This document shows, piece by piece, positions 1 to 11,395 of a DNA stretch of 64,000 nt. The stretch is from the NCBI GenBank assembly GCA_023630585.1, contig CM042558.1, positions 10,993,800-11,057,799 of the forward strand, read 5' to 3'. Below the pieces are notes generated by a model. It was given only the letters and a program-made list of their open reading frames with translations, searched no databases and was not told the origin of the DNA. The stretch's first letter is position 1. Each line of letters starts with the position of its first letter. The position numbers and the translations under genes were made by a program. This stretch comes from Cranoglanis bouderius. Taxonomy: Eukaryota > Chordata > Actinopteri > Siluriformes > Cranoglanididae.

Positions 1-1097
1 CTCGGCACGTGTCTCTCCTTCAATCCTAGGTTTTTATTCAATACAATATCTAGATTAACAAATAATAAGATGTCGCCTAAACTGAATATTCCAACACAAC
101 TTAGTAGTAATGATTTCATGGATTTCTTCATCGAGAAAATTGAAAGCATCAGGAATAAAACTGGAAATATACCACCGACAGCAGCATCACAGGTTTTAGC
201 CTCAAATATAATTTCCCAAGAACAATTGCAGTCCTTTACCGCAATTGGACAGGAAGAGTTTACAAAACTTATCAACACATCAAAATCAACCATATGTATA
301 CTAGATCCCATACCCACTAATCTAATGAAAGAGTTGCATTCTGTAGTAGGAGAGCCTCTCCTCAATATTATTAACTCCTCTTTATCTCTAGGTCATGTCC
401 CAAGAACATTCAAGCTGGCGGTTATTAAGCCTCTCCTTAAGAAACCACAACTAGATCCTAGTAAACTAGTAAATTATAGACCAATCTCAAACCTCCCATT
501 TATATCTAAAGTATTAGAAAAAGTTGTGTCTGCTCAATTATGCTCCTTTCTGCACAAAAATGGTATCTATGAAGAATTTCAATCAGGTTTTAGGCCCCAT
601 CACAGCACAGAGACTGCGCTCGTCAAAATTACAAATGACTTGCTTCTAGCATCTGACCAAGGCTGCATTTCACTACTTGTTCTACTTGATCTCAGTGCCG
701 CGTTTGATACTATAGATCATGACATACTCTTAGATAGATTACAAAACTACAGTGGTATTCAGGGCCAGGCATTGAAATGGTTTAAATCCTACCTGTCTGA
801 CCGCTACCATTTTGTTTGTTTAAATGATGAACTTTCTGACATTATGGCCGCATGGTGTGCCGCAAGGATCGGTGTTAGGCCCCCTGCTGTTTTCTTTATA
901 TATGCTGCCCCTTAGAAGCACTATCAGGAAACACAGGATAAATTTCCACTGTTATGCTGACGATACTCAACTATATATTTCCACAAGCCCAGATGAAATT
1001 TCCAAATTCTCCACGTTAACGGAATGTATTAAAGACATTAAAGACTGGATGACCGTTAATTTTCTTTTACTAAATTCTGATAAAACAGAGATATTGC
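1..1097 (+). pseudogene. L2/CR1-like LINE reverse transcriptase, 5' part, interrupted
   Basis: Non-LTR retrotransposon ORF already open at base 1, so it starts left of the window. It encodes the reverse transcriptase (RT) that copies the element RNA at a nicked chromosome. Visible RT blocks are VNYRPISNLPF (near 470-505), FQSGFRPHHSTETALV (near 580-630), LDLSAAFDTIDHDILL (near 690-735), then GVPQGSVLGPLLF and YADDTQLYIS, the catalytic YADD box, near 955. A frameshift near 840-850 moves the reading from frame 1 to frame 2. At 1097 a second LINE interrupts the element, which resumes at 2770. The motifs match the common fish L2/CR1 lineage as I know it; the clade is an inference. Not functional. 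Confidence 0.85.
1075..1097 (+). repeat. Left copy of 23-bp target-site duplication
   Basis: These 23 bases recur exactly at 2770-2792, on the other side of the inserted LINE. A long duplication next to a poly(A) tract is the mark of target-primed LINE insertion. Confidence 0.9.
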
Positions 1098-2769
1098 ATA
1101 AAATCCTCTGCCTCTGTTGGAGTGAAGTGAAGTACCATAAGACATGAGGGATGCTAACGTTGTCACACTGTACAAAAACAAAGGTGACAGAAGCGATTGC
1201 AATAATTATTGCGGCATATCCCTCCTCAGTATCGTTGAGAAAATCTTTGCACGAGTAGTACTGAAGAGGCTCCAAGTACTTGCAGAGCAAGTCTACCTTG
1301 AATTGCAGTGCAGTTTCCGTGCCAACAGATCCACTATAGACATGATCTTCTCCCTCAAACAACTTCAGGAGAAATGTATGGAGCAAAGGCAGCCACTCTT
1401 TGTTGCCTTCATAGACCTCACAAAGGCTTTCGATCTGGTCAGTAGGGATGGCCTCTTCAAGATCCTTCCCAAGATCGGATGTCCACCCAAACTTCTCAGC
1501 ATCATCAGATCCTTCCACGAAAACATGAAAGGCACTGTTGTCTTTGATGGCTCAACATCAGCTGCCTTCAACATACGGAGCGGAGTGAAACAGGGTTGCA
1601 TCCTGGCTCCCACCCTGTTTGGAATCTTCTTTGCTGTGATGCTGAAACACGCATTTGGTACTGCAGCTGAAGGTATATACCTCCATACCAGGACAGACGG
1701 AAAGCTCTTCAACCTCTCCAGACTAAGAGCCAAGTCTAAAGTCCAGCTGAGGTGCCTGCGTGACTGCCTCTTTGCAGACGACGCAGCAGTAACCGCCCAT
1801 TCAGCCGAGGACCTACAGCAGCTCATGACTCGCTTCAGCGATGCCTGCCAAGACTTCGGGCTTACCATTAGCTTGAAGAAAACACAGGTCATGGGACAGG
1901 GTGTTGATTCTCCCCCAGCCATCAGCATCAATGACCATGAACTGGATGTCGTCCATGACTTCGTTTATCTGGGCTCAACTATCTCAGACACCCTCTCACT
2001 TGATGCAGAGCTCAACAAGCGCATCAGCATGGCAGCTACCACCATGACCAGACTGACAAAGAAAGCATGGAACAACAGCAAGCTGACTGAGCACACAAAG
2101 ATCCAGATTTACAGAGCCTGCGTCGTGAGCACCCTCCTGTACGGCAGCGATTCCTGGACTTTGCGTGCCCAACAAGAGCGAAAGCTCAATGCTTTTCACA
2201 TGCATAGTCTCTGACGCATTCTGAACATCACCTGGCAGGACAAGGTCCCAAACAACACTATCCTGGAAAGAGCTGGATGCACCAGCATGTACACGCTGCT
2301 GAAACAGAGACGTATGCACTGGCTCGGCCATGTCGTGCGCATGGACGATGGACAGATCCCTAAAGACCTCCTCTACGGAAAACTTGTGCAAGGAAAATGT
2401 CCCATAGGCAGACCACAGCTGCGATTCGAAGACATGTGCAAGAGGGACCTAAAAGCCTTGAATATCGACCAAAACAACTGGGAAGCAACAGCCCTCGAAT
2501 GGTCAGAATGGAGACAGACTGTGCAGAAAGGTCTCTCCAAGTTCGAAGAGACACTGGCTCAGCAGCACGAGGAAAAGAGAATGAGAAGAAAGGCTGCAGC
2601 CCAGGCAGACGGACCAGCGTCAGACTTCATCTGTGCCTTCTGCCACAGGGACTGTCATTCCCGCGTCGGACTGGCCAGCCACACCCGATGCGGTATCAGA
2701 ATAAACATCTAGAGCGCAACTCCATAGTCTTCCGAGACTGAAGGATGCCTTAAAAAAAAAAAAAAAAAA
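1098..2769 (+). mobile_element. 5'-truncated LINE nested inside the L2-like LINE
   Basis: Insert of 1672 bp bounded by a perfect 23-bp duplication and ending in poly(A) (2752-2769). One frame runs 1144-2214 and continues past a single stop (tga at 2212-2214) to 2712. It encodes the RT palm (FIDLTKAFDLVSRDGLF; FADDAAVTAH as the catalytic FADD box, near 1770), the thumb (SGVKQGCILAPTLFGIFF lies before it), a LINE-type C-terminus (QRRMHWLGHVVRMDDG) and a terminal Cys-His finger (CAFCHRDCHSRVGLASHTRC). The 5' end, including any endonuclease, is missing, as is usual for aborted reverse transcription. Clade is uncertain (RTE-like is my guess). Its ORF is far less decayed than its host, so it is the younger of the two. 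Confidence 0.9.
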
Positions 2770-3079
2770 TTCTGATAAAACAGAGATATTGCTAATTGAA
2801 CCAAAAGTTGGTACACAAAAGCTCTTAGAATACAATCTGCATCTAGAAGGATGTATGGTTACTTCACCCTCTGCAGTTAAAGACCTGGGTGTTATATTAG
2901 ACAGCAACCTGTCATTTGAAGATCAGGTAACAGTTGGTAACAAAAACAGCCTTCTTTCACCTTAGAAATATTGCCAAGCTACGTAACATGCTATCTGTTT
3001 CTGATGCAGAAAAACTAGTTCATGCATTCATGACCTCAAGACTGGACTATTGTAATACACTACTAGGTGGTTGTTCAGC
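2770..3079 (+). pseudogene. L2/CR1-like LINE, continuation after the nested insertion
   Basis: Opens with the second copy of the 23-bp duplication (2770-2792), then resumes the host LINE: residues VKDLGVILDSNLSFEDQV (near 2880-2930) followed, after a frameshift, by KLRNMLSVSDAEKLVHAF and MTSRLDYCNTLLGG (near 2975-3070). These are the RT thumb and C-terminal motifs of the same fish LINE as bases 1-1097. The match ends at about 3079. Confidence 0.85.
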
Positions 3080-4908
3080 ATGATCAACGTTTCCAGGATA
3101 CTCCACTGGTGGAGGGTCAATTGGTGTACCTTTGAGATTATGGGGCAAAAGGCCACCATAAGATTCAGGAACTGTGGAACCCCGTGGTGTATCAAGTGGT
3201 AAGGGCACCCAAGGAAAGGGGGGTAGTGTATACCATTGCGCCCGTGGGTAACCTGGGCAAGTTAAGGAATGTGTCTGCAGCCCGATTAGAATTACGTACT
3301 CCTGGAAGAGCATCCATCTAGTTTACAGGAATCCCCGCCTAGAAGTTTGCTTAGCTCAGGTGGGATGGGTTTACAAAGGACTGAGCGAGTAATGACGGGT
3401 CGACATTCAAACCTGCATCATCTCCCTCGAGCTGTGTGCGGGGCCTCTGTACAGCAAATGTGTGGTATGGCAGCCGCTATTTTTAGGCCTTGGGATTAGG
3501 TAATGGTGGTTAGGTTGAGCGATTCTTGGGGTGACGATCTGTGTGGGAGGGGTGGATTGTAGTGGGACAGCTATTGGGCGGCATACTGACCTTTGTTTCC
3601 CAAATTATGGCATTACGCTTCCAGGAGCATTGGTATCCAATCATTGCCTCTGGGGAAGTGTATAAAAGGAGGCTTCCAGATATTGCCTGGTGCGCATCAT
3701 TACTGGGAGGCTGTAGTTCTGGTTTTATACTTCTTCCACTCTAGAGGTATGTTTGGTTTGGCGTCTAGTAATATTAAGGTGCATAGGTTGAGCTAATGTT
3801 TTAATTGCTTTTTTAGAGCTTTCGATGATGCAGAAAGGTCGCTGACATGGTCTGCTGGTGGTGGCCATTTCCCCAGCATCTCCCCTGCTCCTTTCCAGGG
3901 TCGCCGTATTAGTGGCGTCCGTCATTGGTGCAGGTATGTTAGCAGCCTCAAAGCACTAACAGCATTACGGTTATAGTAGCTGCATTGAGGTAGGTGAATT
4001 TTCCCTCATATTATACATGGAGTATTAGATAAGAATATTGTAGATAACTGTACATGTGTAATCTGTCAGGAGGATTAATCCATGTTAGAGGAAGCCTTCG
4101 GTGGATTGAGCCTACTGGAAGGCATTTCGGAACTGCTGCTTTGTCTCGCCTGCTTTTGTGTGACTCATCGCTGCTTTGATTTGGCTGCTTTCTGTGGCTC
4201 ACCGCTGCTTTGGCTGCTTTCGGTGGCTCACTGCTGCTGGCTTTGTCCACTTGTGCAGCTAACCAGTACTTGGGTGGCTGGGCTTGCTAATTGTTTTCTT
4301 TGTTTTGTCCTTTTCTGTTTACTCTGTGTGTCTTTTGTAGTTTATTTGGGGCTTTTATAGTTTTGTATTGTTTATTTCCTTGTTTTGGGTTTCTTTTGTT
4401 TGTTGTGATCTTTTCTTAATTAAGCTGGCAATTGTTAAACAAAGAGTGTCATGAAACCCCTTTTTTTCTGAGTATCCCCTCTTTTGAGGAGCTGATGGTT
4501 GTTTAGGCTAATTTTGAACTATAGAGGCTAGCGGGGTATGTTGTCTAGCCCTGAGTTTATTGGTAACTAATTGTGTGACTTATTAAGGGGATCCTTTTAA
4601 TTCCTTTTGGGTTAATTTGTGTATTGTTATTTTGAACTGTGTATGTGTGTGTTATGGATTATGTCTGATTTTCTTTCTTTTTGCTTAGGAGTCGAGACCC
4701 AGGGCAGATGGCTAGTTCCCTTCTCCTCACCGTTGTGGTGGTGGTCCTTTTGGGGGGACGTGACCTGCATGCATGCGTGATTTCACCTGTGTGCTTGTGT
4801 CGTGTGTGAGCTGGATTGGAGTACATTGTGGTATAGGATTTCTCTCACAGGAGGAGATTTTGTCAGTATCTAGCCTATCTGCCACTGGTAAGCTCGACTC
4901 CGTAACTG
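3080..4908. other. Unassigned block, probably repeat-derived
   Basis: No gene could be supported. On the minus strand 3047-3313 is open and proline-rich (for example WYTLPPFPWVPLPLDTPRG), which hints at a retroelement tail but is not diagnostic. A TATAAAAGG box sits at about 3661-3669. Bases 4100-4250 carry imperfect short repeats of a ctgcttt/gtggctcac unit. The block continues after the Tc1 insertion to about 6507. It could be an LTR element whose ends I did not find. Confidence 0.4.
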
Positions 4909-4910
4909 TA

Positions 4911-6417
4911 CAGGTGCTTCTCAATAAATTAGAATGTCGTGAAAAAGTTCATTTATTTCAGTAATTCAACTCAAATTGTGAAACTCGTGTATTAAATAAA
5001 TTCAATGCACACAGACTGAAGTAGTTTAAGTCTTTGGTTCTTTTAATTGTGATGATTTTGGTTTACATTTAACAAAAACCCACCAATTCACTATCTCAAC
5101 AAATTAGAATATGGTGACATGCCAATCAGCTAATCAACTCAAAACACCTGCAAAGGTTTCCTGAGCCTTCAAAATGGTCTCTCAGTTTGGTTCACTAGAT
5201 AAGCCACAAACATTCATTGCCAAAGAAGCTGGCTGTTCACAGAGTGCTGTATCCAAGCATGTTAACAGAAAGTTGAGTGGAAGGGAAAAGTGTGGAAGAA
5301 AAGATGCACAACCAACCGAGAGAACCACAGCCTTATGAGGATTGTCAAGCAAAATCGATTCAAGAATTTGAGTGAACTTCACAAGGAATGGACTGAGGCT
5401 GGGGTCAAGGCATCAAGAGCCACCACACACAGACGTGTCAAGGAATTTGGCTACAGTTGTCGTATTCCTCTTGTTAAGCCACTCCTGAACCAAAGACAAT
5501 GTCAGAGGCATTTTACCTGGGCTAACGAGAAGAAGAACTGGACTGTTGCCCAGTGGTCCAAAGTCCTCTTTTCAGATGAGAGCAAGTTTTGTATTTCATT
5601 TGGAAACCAAGGTCCTAGAGTCTGGAGGAAGGGTGGAGAAGCTCATAGCCCAAGTTGCTTGAAGTCCAGTGTTAAGTTTCCACAGTCTGCGATGATTTGG
5701 GGTGCAATGTCATCTGCTGGTGTTGGTCCATTGTGTTTTTTGAAAACCAAAGTCACTGCATCCATATACCAAGAAATTTTGGAGCACTTCATGCTTCCTT
5801 CTGCTGACCAACTTTTTGAAGATGCTGATTTCATTTTCCAGCAGGATTTGGCACCTGCCCACACTGCCAAAAGCACCAAAAGTTGGTTAAATGACCATGG
5901 TGTTGGTGTGCTTGACTGGCCAGCAAACTCACCAGACCTGAACCCCATAGAGAATCTATGGGGTATTGTCAAGAGGAAAATAAGAAACAGGAGACCAAAA
6001 AATGCAGATGAGCTGAAGGCCACTGTCAAAGAAACCTGGGCTTCCATACCACCTCAGCAGTGCCACAAACTGATCACCTCCATGCCATGCCGAATTGAAG
6101 CAGTAATTAAAGCAAAAGGAGCCCCTACCAAGTATTGAGTACATGTACAGTAAATGAACATACTTTCCAGAAGGCCAACAATTCACTAAAAATGTTTTTT
6201 TATTGGTCTTATGAAGTATTCTAATTTGTTGAGATAGTGAATTGGTGGGTTTTTGTTAAATGTGAGCCAAAATCATCACAATTAAATGAACCAAAGACTT
6301 AAACTACTTCAGTCTGTGTGCATTGAATTTATTTAATACACGAGTTTCACAATTTGAGTTGAATTACTGAAATAAATGAACTTTTCCACGACATTCTAAT
6401 TTATTGAGATGCACCTG
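4911..6417 (+). mobile_element. Tc1-like transposon, copy 1, complete ends
   Basis: Element of 1507 bp flanked by the TA target duplication (4909-4910 and 6418-6419). The terminal inverted repeats are long: 4911-5111 and 6217-6417, about 201 bp each, beginning CAGGTGC. The transposase lies between them on the plus strand. A second copy with the same ends and almost the same sequence is at 53594-55101. Long repeats with sites at both ends fit the IR/DR layout of Tc1 elements (family knowledge). Confidence 0.95.
5174..6138 (+). pseudogene. Tc1 transposase, one-base frameshift
   Basis: DD34E transposase of the Tc1/mariner family, which cuts the element out and pastes it at TA sites. The reading starts at the ATG at 5174 (MVSQFGSL) and matches copy 2 until about 5300, where an A-run is one base shorter than in copy 2. 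The frame then shifts; the rest is open from 5290 to 6138. Visible parts: N-terminal helix-turn-helix DNA-binding region; first catalytic Asp in LFSDES (near 5575); second in FQQDLAPAH (near 5840); catalytic Glu in NPIENLW (near 5950), exactly 34 residues after the second Asp. Without correction of the shift the protein is dead, though the element could still be moved in trans by copy 2. Confidence 0.93.
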
Positions 6418-6507
6418 TATGTGTTGAGTCTTGTGTTCAAGCTTACAGGGACACTGGGGAGTGACTGCCTTGTTATGCTAAGTCAATTTTAATACATTGT
6501 GTTTTAT

Positions 6508-6512
6508 ATGCT
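6508..6512. repeat. Target-site duplication ATGCT, left copy
   Basis: The five bases atgct stand directly before the left LTR and recur at 7491-7495 directly after the right LTR, as expected for integrase-made LTR element insertions. Confidence 0.75.
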
Positions 6513-6756
6513 TTTATCAATTTAAAGTCGGGTAAGGAGGAGGTGGGAACCGGCTGAACATAAACATAAAGTTTAATAATAAACGAAACAGAACATAAAA
6601 CACACAAACTGAACACAAAATGCATGTGCGTCTCTCTCTCTCTCTCTCTCTCCCCGGCACTTCCAGCCGCTCCTTTATCTCTCTCTCCCACTGATTAGAC
6701 AGATCAGTGCCAGGTGTGTGTCCTCACAGCCTGGCCATGCCCTCCTCCTCGCCACA
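6513..6756 (-). repeat. 3' LTR of the TRIM-like element
   Basis: Copy of 244 bp matching 7250-7490. It includes a (TC)n stretch near 6630-6652 that is shorter in the other LTR. The expected terminal TG/CA dinucleotide at 6513 has mutated (tt instead of tg on the plus strand). Confidence 0.78.
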
Positions 6757-7230
6757 CTCCTCTGCCGCCAGATTCAGGCCTCTGGCCTGACGTACACCCC
6801 CTCCCACCCTTTCAGGAGGGCAGTGCTGCCACTCAACCTGCGAGAGAGAGGAGAGACGAGGAGGAGGAAGAGGGGAGAGAGAAGAAGCAAGCTGAAGAGC
6901 AAGCCAGAGAGGAGAGAGAGAGAGGAAAAAAACACTCTGGTCCCCAGATATGCTGTCATCTGGTTCTCAGCCAGCTGGGAAGTGATCCCCCACGACGCCA
7001 GGCGATGGCACTGGACTTCCGAGCAGGCGGCTGCGGCTCCTCCCCTACAGACGGCTGCGGCTCCTCCCCTTTCCAGGCAGCCGCACCTTTCCAGGCAGCC
7101 GCATCTTCGCCTCCCCGATGGATGGCTACGACTCCTCCCCTTTCCGGGCTGACGGCAGCCACATCTCCGCTTCCCCGGCCTCGGTCCTCCCACAGCGGCG
7201 AGAGCTCTCTGACAGCACGTCCCTCCTCCT

Positions 7231-7248
7231 TCCCGGGTTTTGGCACCA
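7231..7248 (-). promoter_or_regulatory. Primer-binding site for tRNA-Phe
   Basis: Minus strand reads TGGTGCCAAAACCCGGGA, one base after the 5' LTR end. It is complementary to the 3' end of vertebrate tRNA-Phe plus CCA with a single mismatch (from memory of tRNA-Phe). Its position sets the orientation of the element. Confidence 0.75.
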
Positions 7249-7249
7249 G

Positions 7250-7490
7250 TGTAACAATTTAAAGGTCGGGCAAGGAGAAGGCGGGAACCAGCTGAACATA
7301 AACAGAGTTTAATCATAAACGAAACTAAAACAGAACAGAAAGCACACAAACTGAACACAAAATGCACGTGCGTCTCTCTCCCTCTTTCCAGTGCTTCCAG
7401 CTGCTCCTTTACCTCTCTCTCCCACTGATTTGTCTAATCAGTGCCAGGTGTGCATCCTCACAGCCTGGCCACTCCCTCCTCCTCGCCACA
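7250..7490 (-). repeat. 5' LTR of the TRIM-like element
   Basis: 241 bp, TG...CA ends on both strands (TGTAACAATT at the left, CGCCACA at the right). Matches 6513-6756 in the same orientation. Confidence 0.78.
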
Positions 7491-7511
7491 ATGCTACAGT
7501 GTGAAATAAAG

Positions 7512-7516
<5 letters not shown>

Positions 7517-7588
<72 letters not shown>
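7517..7588. repeat. (TA)n microsatellite
   Basis: About 72 bp of pure alternating TA, 22 bp beyond the TRIM-like element. The short open frames across it are repeat artefacts. Confidence 0.97.
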
Positions 7589-7595
<7 letters not shown>

Positions 7596-7811
7596 CAAAC
7601 ACAGGTATGCAGTGAAACATTAACTAACTGACTGATTGAAAGTAAAAATGACCGCAAATAGTAGGAGTGAAATTGCACCGCTAATACTTTCTGCTGGAGA
7701 TTTGATACCTATTGTAGCGAATTAGCTCAAATAGTGAAATATATCTATATATCTAATCAAAGCACGTTATAATCAGTTATAAATGTAAATCAACCATGAA
7801 AGGGAATGTAC

Positions 7812-8968
<1,157 letters not shown>

Positions 8969-9235
8969 ACGGTGGTAGCTCAGTGGTTAAGAAGTTGGGC
9001 TACTGATTGGAAGGTCATGAGTTCAAATCCTAGCACCACCACCAAGCTGCCACTGTTGGGCACTTGAGCAAGGCCCTTAACCCTCAACTGCTCCTCGGGC
9101 ACCGCAGAAAAAATAGCTGCCCACTGCTCTGGGTGTGTTCATGGTTTGTAGTGTATGTTCACTACTCACAACTTCTAATATGTGGACACTAACTTGGATG
9201 GGTTAAATGTAGAGGACAAATTCCAAGTATGGGTT
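8969..9235 (+). repeat. tRNA-derived SINE (V-SINE-like)
   Basis: Starts with a tRNA-like head holding an A box (tagctcagtgg near 8976-8986) and a B box (ggtcatgagttcaaatcc near 9012-9029), the internal pol III promoter. The body that follows (aagctgccactgttgggc, then gagcaaggcccttaaccctc) is the conserved core of fish V-SINE-type elements as I know them. It lacks a foldable anticodon arm, so it is not a tRNA gene. Confidence 0.8.
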
Positions 9236-9596
9236 ACCATACATTGGCCTTCACAAGTCACTTTCATGCAAGAATACATCAATACTGTTTTGACATTGTA
9301 TAATTACATGTTACATTGAGAGAGATTGTTCCATTGTGTGTGTGTAGGTAAGCTCGTGGGTGTGTGTGTGTCTGAAGGGGGCTTTGTGTCTTTAGCATTC
9401 CAAAGGGCATCTGGAGGAAGGAGAGGGGGGTCAGTCCCAGAGATCTTTTGAAGTGACCTAGGAGTGGTGAGGTCTCCTAGACAGGCTGGAGCCGAAGTGG
9501 TAATTACAGAGATAGAGTCAAAGGCTAAAAGCTTTTTTGCTGAGTTCAGGTTGATCCACCCAATTTGGACATAGTCCAGACACTACACTATGTATA
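9236..9596. other. No feature recognised
   Basis: Single-copy-looking A+T-rich sequence with a short GT-rich patch near 9340-9370. Nothing could be assigned. Confidence 0.5.
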
Positions 9597-9970
9597 GGCG
9601 CATCTCAAAAAAATAGAGTATAGTGGAAAAGTTCATTTTTTCTGTAATTGAATTCAAAAAGTGGAACTTTCATATATTCTAGATTCATTACACAAAGTGA
9701 AATATTTCAAGCCTTTTTGTTTTAATCTTGATGATTACAGCTTACAGCTCATGGAAATCAAAAATCCAGTATCTCAAAATATTAGAATATTGCATGGCAC
9801 ACCAAATCATCACTGACTGTGGAAACTTTACACTGGACTTCAAGCAACTTGGATTGTGTGCCTCTCCACTCTTCAAAATTTACTTTCATCTGAAAAGAGG
9901 ACTTTGGACCAGTGAGCAACGGTGTTTTGAGTAAAAAGGTGTTTTGAGTTAATTAGCTGATTAGAGCTCT
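9597..9970 (-). mobile_element. Tc1-like element, internally deleted remnant
   Basis: Left end is a Tc1 terminal repeat (ggcgcatctcaaaaaaatag at 9597, ending near 9790). Next comes a piece of transposase in antisense: about 9795-9935 is the reverse complement of the region coding for LKSSVKFPQS and LFSDE in the family at 4911. Then follows the antisense 5' leader (gttttgagttaattagctg). The right terminal repeat is absent; an LTR begins at 9971. Only a short part of the transposase survives. Confidence 0.75.
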
Positions 9971-10459
9971 TGTCAGGTCAACATTTCTGTATTATGAATT
10001 CTTTAATCTAGCGTGGGAGCTGAGTGCAGAGCTGGAGAGCCACTTGGAAGGCGAGGTGGGGCTGGGCGTAGCAGGAAGTGAGCCGAGTGTGAGTAGATGG
10101 GCAGCGTGAACAGAGTAGACAGGAGACCAACACAATGAGCACAGGGAAATTTCGCAAGGGGGAATGACGCAGAACACTGACAGGAAATTAAACACAGGTA
10201 CAGCCGGAAGTTACTGTACTGTGAGCCGGAACAATCTGGCAACGAGTAGCTGAGAGACTGGGGTATTTGTATGCTACTTGATGAGGTGAGTTTGACGAGG
10301 ATCAGGTGAAGTCGATAATCCAGTCACGGATCGCCACGCCCAGGGACATGTACACACTCACACACACAGCCAGAAACGAGAGGGAGAGGAAACACAGGGA
10401 AAGGGAAAAACAGGGAAACACAATGAAAGCACGCGGAGGCTCCGGCCAGGACCATGACA
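9971..10459 (-). repeat. Solo LTR
   Basis: Begins TGTCAGG and ends CATGACA, the inverted ends of several gypsy-type LTRs in this window. On the minus strand it starts TGTCATGGTCC and ends with an A-rich stretch before CCTGACA, where a poly(A) signal would lie. It abuts the Tc1 remnant on its left. No matching 5-bp duplication was seen, so the ends may be rearranged. Confidence 0.6.
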
Positions 10460-10517
10460 CAGATGGGATAAGGTTCTTATGCTGGTTCTTATTCTTATGC
10501 TTATTCTTACTGTAGAT

Positions 10518-11395
10518 TGGTGGAGTCCAAACTCATTAGAGATGGTTTTGTAACATTTTCCAGCCTTATGAGCATTGTAATCTTTTTCTTAACCCAAATG
10601 GATTAAGTGATAAGATAAGATACTCTAGACAATCAGGTATAGCATAGAATAAGTTCTTACCTTATTCCAGGGTAGTGAATATTCACCACTAGGGCTCTGG
10701 AGTCTTGAAAAGTGAAGAGTCTTTCCCGCTTCATCATCTACATTTGAATGCTGTGCAGGTGAAGTCCAAGGATCTCTTCACTGCTGCAGCTTCTTTTCTT
10801 GTTTTGTCCTGTTCTCCAGTATCTTCTGTGCTTCCTGTGTCCCTGCTTTACCCACTGCTCTGCGTAGACTTTTCCTCTCTTTTTTCCTTTGCTTTGGGAT
10901 GAGAGAGTCCGTTGCTGTTGATTTTTCTACAACGTCTTGCAGAGTAAGTATTTTTGCTAATGCCGCTGCTTATGGCATGTGAAATGACATAAGTGGAGGC
11001 CTCTCTACAACAGCATCAACAACTCTTTTTGTGAGTTCCTAAAAAAATCTCATTTGTTCATGCCATGATACACTTCAACAAACACGATCTTTGATCTATC
11101 CCTTTTCTTTAAATAAAACAGGCCGCTCACTCAGACCTGATTGTCATCCCATTAATTGAAAACACCTGACTCTAATTTCACCTTCAAATTAACTGTTAAT
11201 CCTAGAGGTTCACATACTTTTGCCACTCACAGATATGGATTATTTTCCTCAATAAATAAATGACCAAGTACAATATTTATGTTTCATTTGTCTAATTTGG
11301 TTCACTTTTAGGACTTGTGTGAAAATCTGATGATGCTTAGGTCATATTTATGTAGATATATAGAAAATTCTAAAGGGTTCAAGCACCCTTGTGTG
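10518..11395 (-). mobile_element. Tc1-like element remnant split by a solo LTR
   Basis: Antisense remnant of another fish Tc1 lineage. Bases 10518-10575 and 11013-11110 are antisense transposase N-terminus; 11110-11395 is the leader and terminal repeat (landmarks: cctagaggttcacatacttt near 11202 and gaaaattctaaagggttcaa near 11362). The transposase middle and the other end are missing. An LTR at 10576-11012 cuts it in two. Confidence 0.7.
10576..11012. repeat. Solo LTR inside a Tc1 remnant
   Basis: 437 bp beginning TGTAATC and ending TACAACA, flanked by GCAT at 10572-10575 and 11013-11016. Removing it rejoins the surrounding Tc1 sequence, which supports the limits. A 4-bp duplication differs from the 5-bp ones of the other LTRs here. 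Orientation not determined. Confidence 0.6.

Larger units (their letters stand above)
6513..7490 (-). mobile_element. Miniature LTR retrotransposon (TRIM-like), non-autonomous
   Basis: A 978-bp element with two direct LTRs (6513-6756 and 7250-7490) around a 493-bp centre, flanked by ATGCT on both sides. On the minus strand the 5' LTR (7490 down to 7250) runs from TGTGGCGAGG to TTGTTACA, and one base later comes an 18-base primer site. The centre has no gag or pol; it holds purine-rich stretches and a short GC-rich repeat (ggcagccgca units near 7075-7105). The minus-strand sequence before the 3' LTR (about 6757-6775) is purine-rich and may serve as the polypurine tract. This is the TRIM layout as known from plants. 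Movement would need proteins from another element. The two LTRs differ by several substitutions and small indels, so the insertion is not very recent. Confidence 0.8.

Noticed and set aside
6714..7367. Overlapping open frames on both strands of up to 197 codons
   Set aside because: They lie in the GC-rich centre of the TRIM-like element, show simple-sequence composition and no motif.
6519..7491. Simple tandem duplication instead of an LTR pair
   Set aside because: TG/CA ends, the primer site next to one copy and the outer ATGCT duplication are not expected from a plain duplication.
8969..9040. tRNA gene
   Set aside because: A and B boxes are present but no cloverleaf with an anticodon arm forms, and a SINE body follows.
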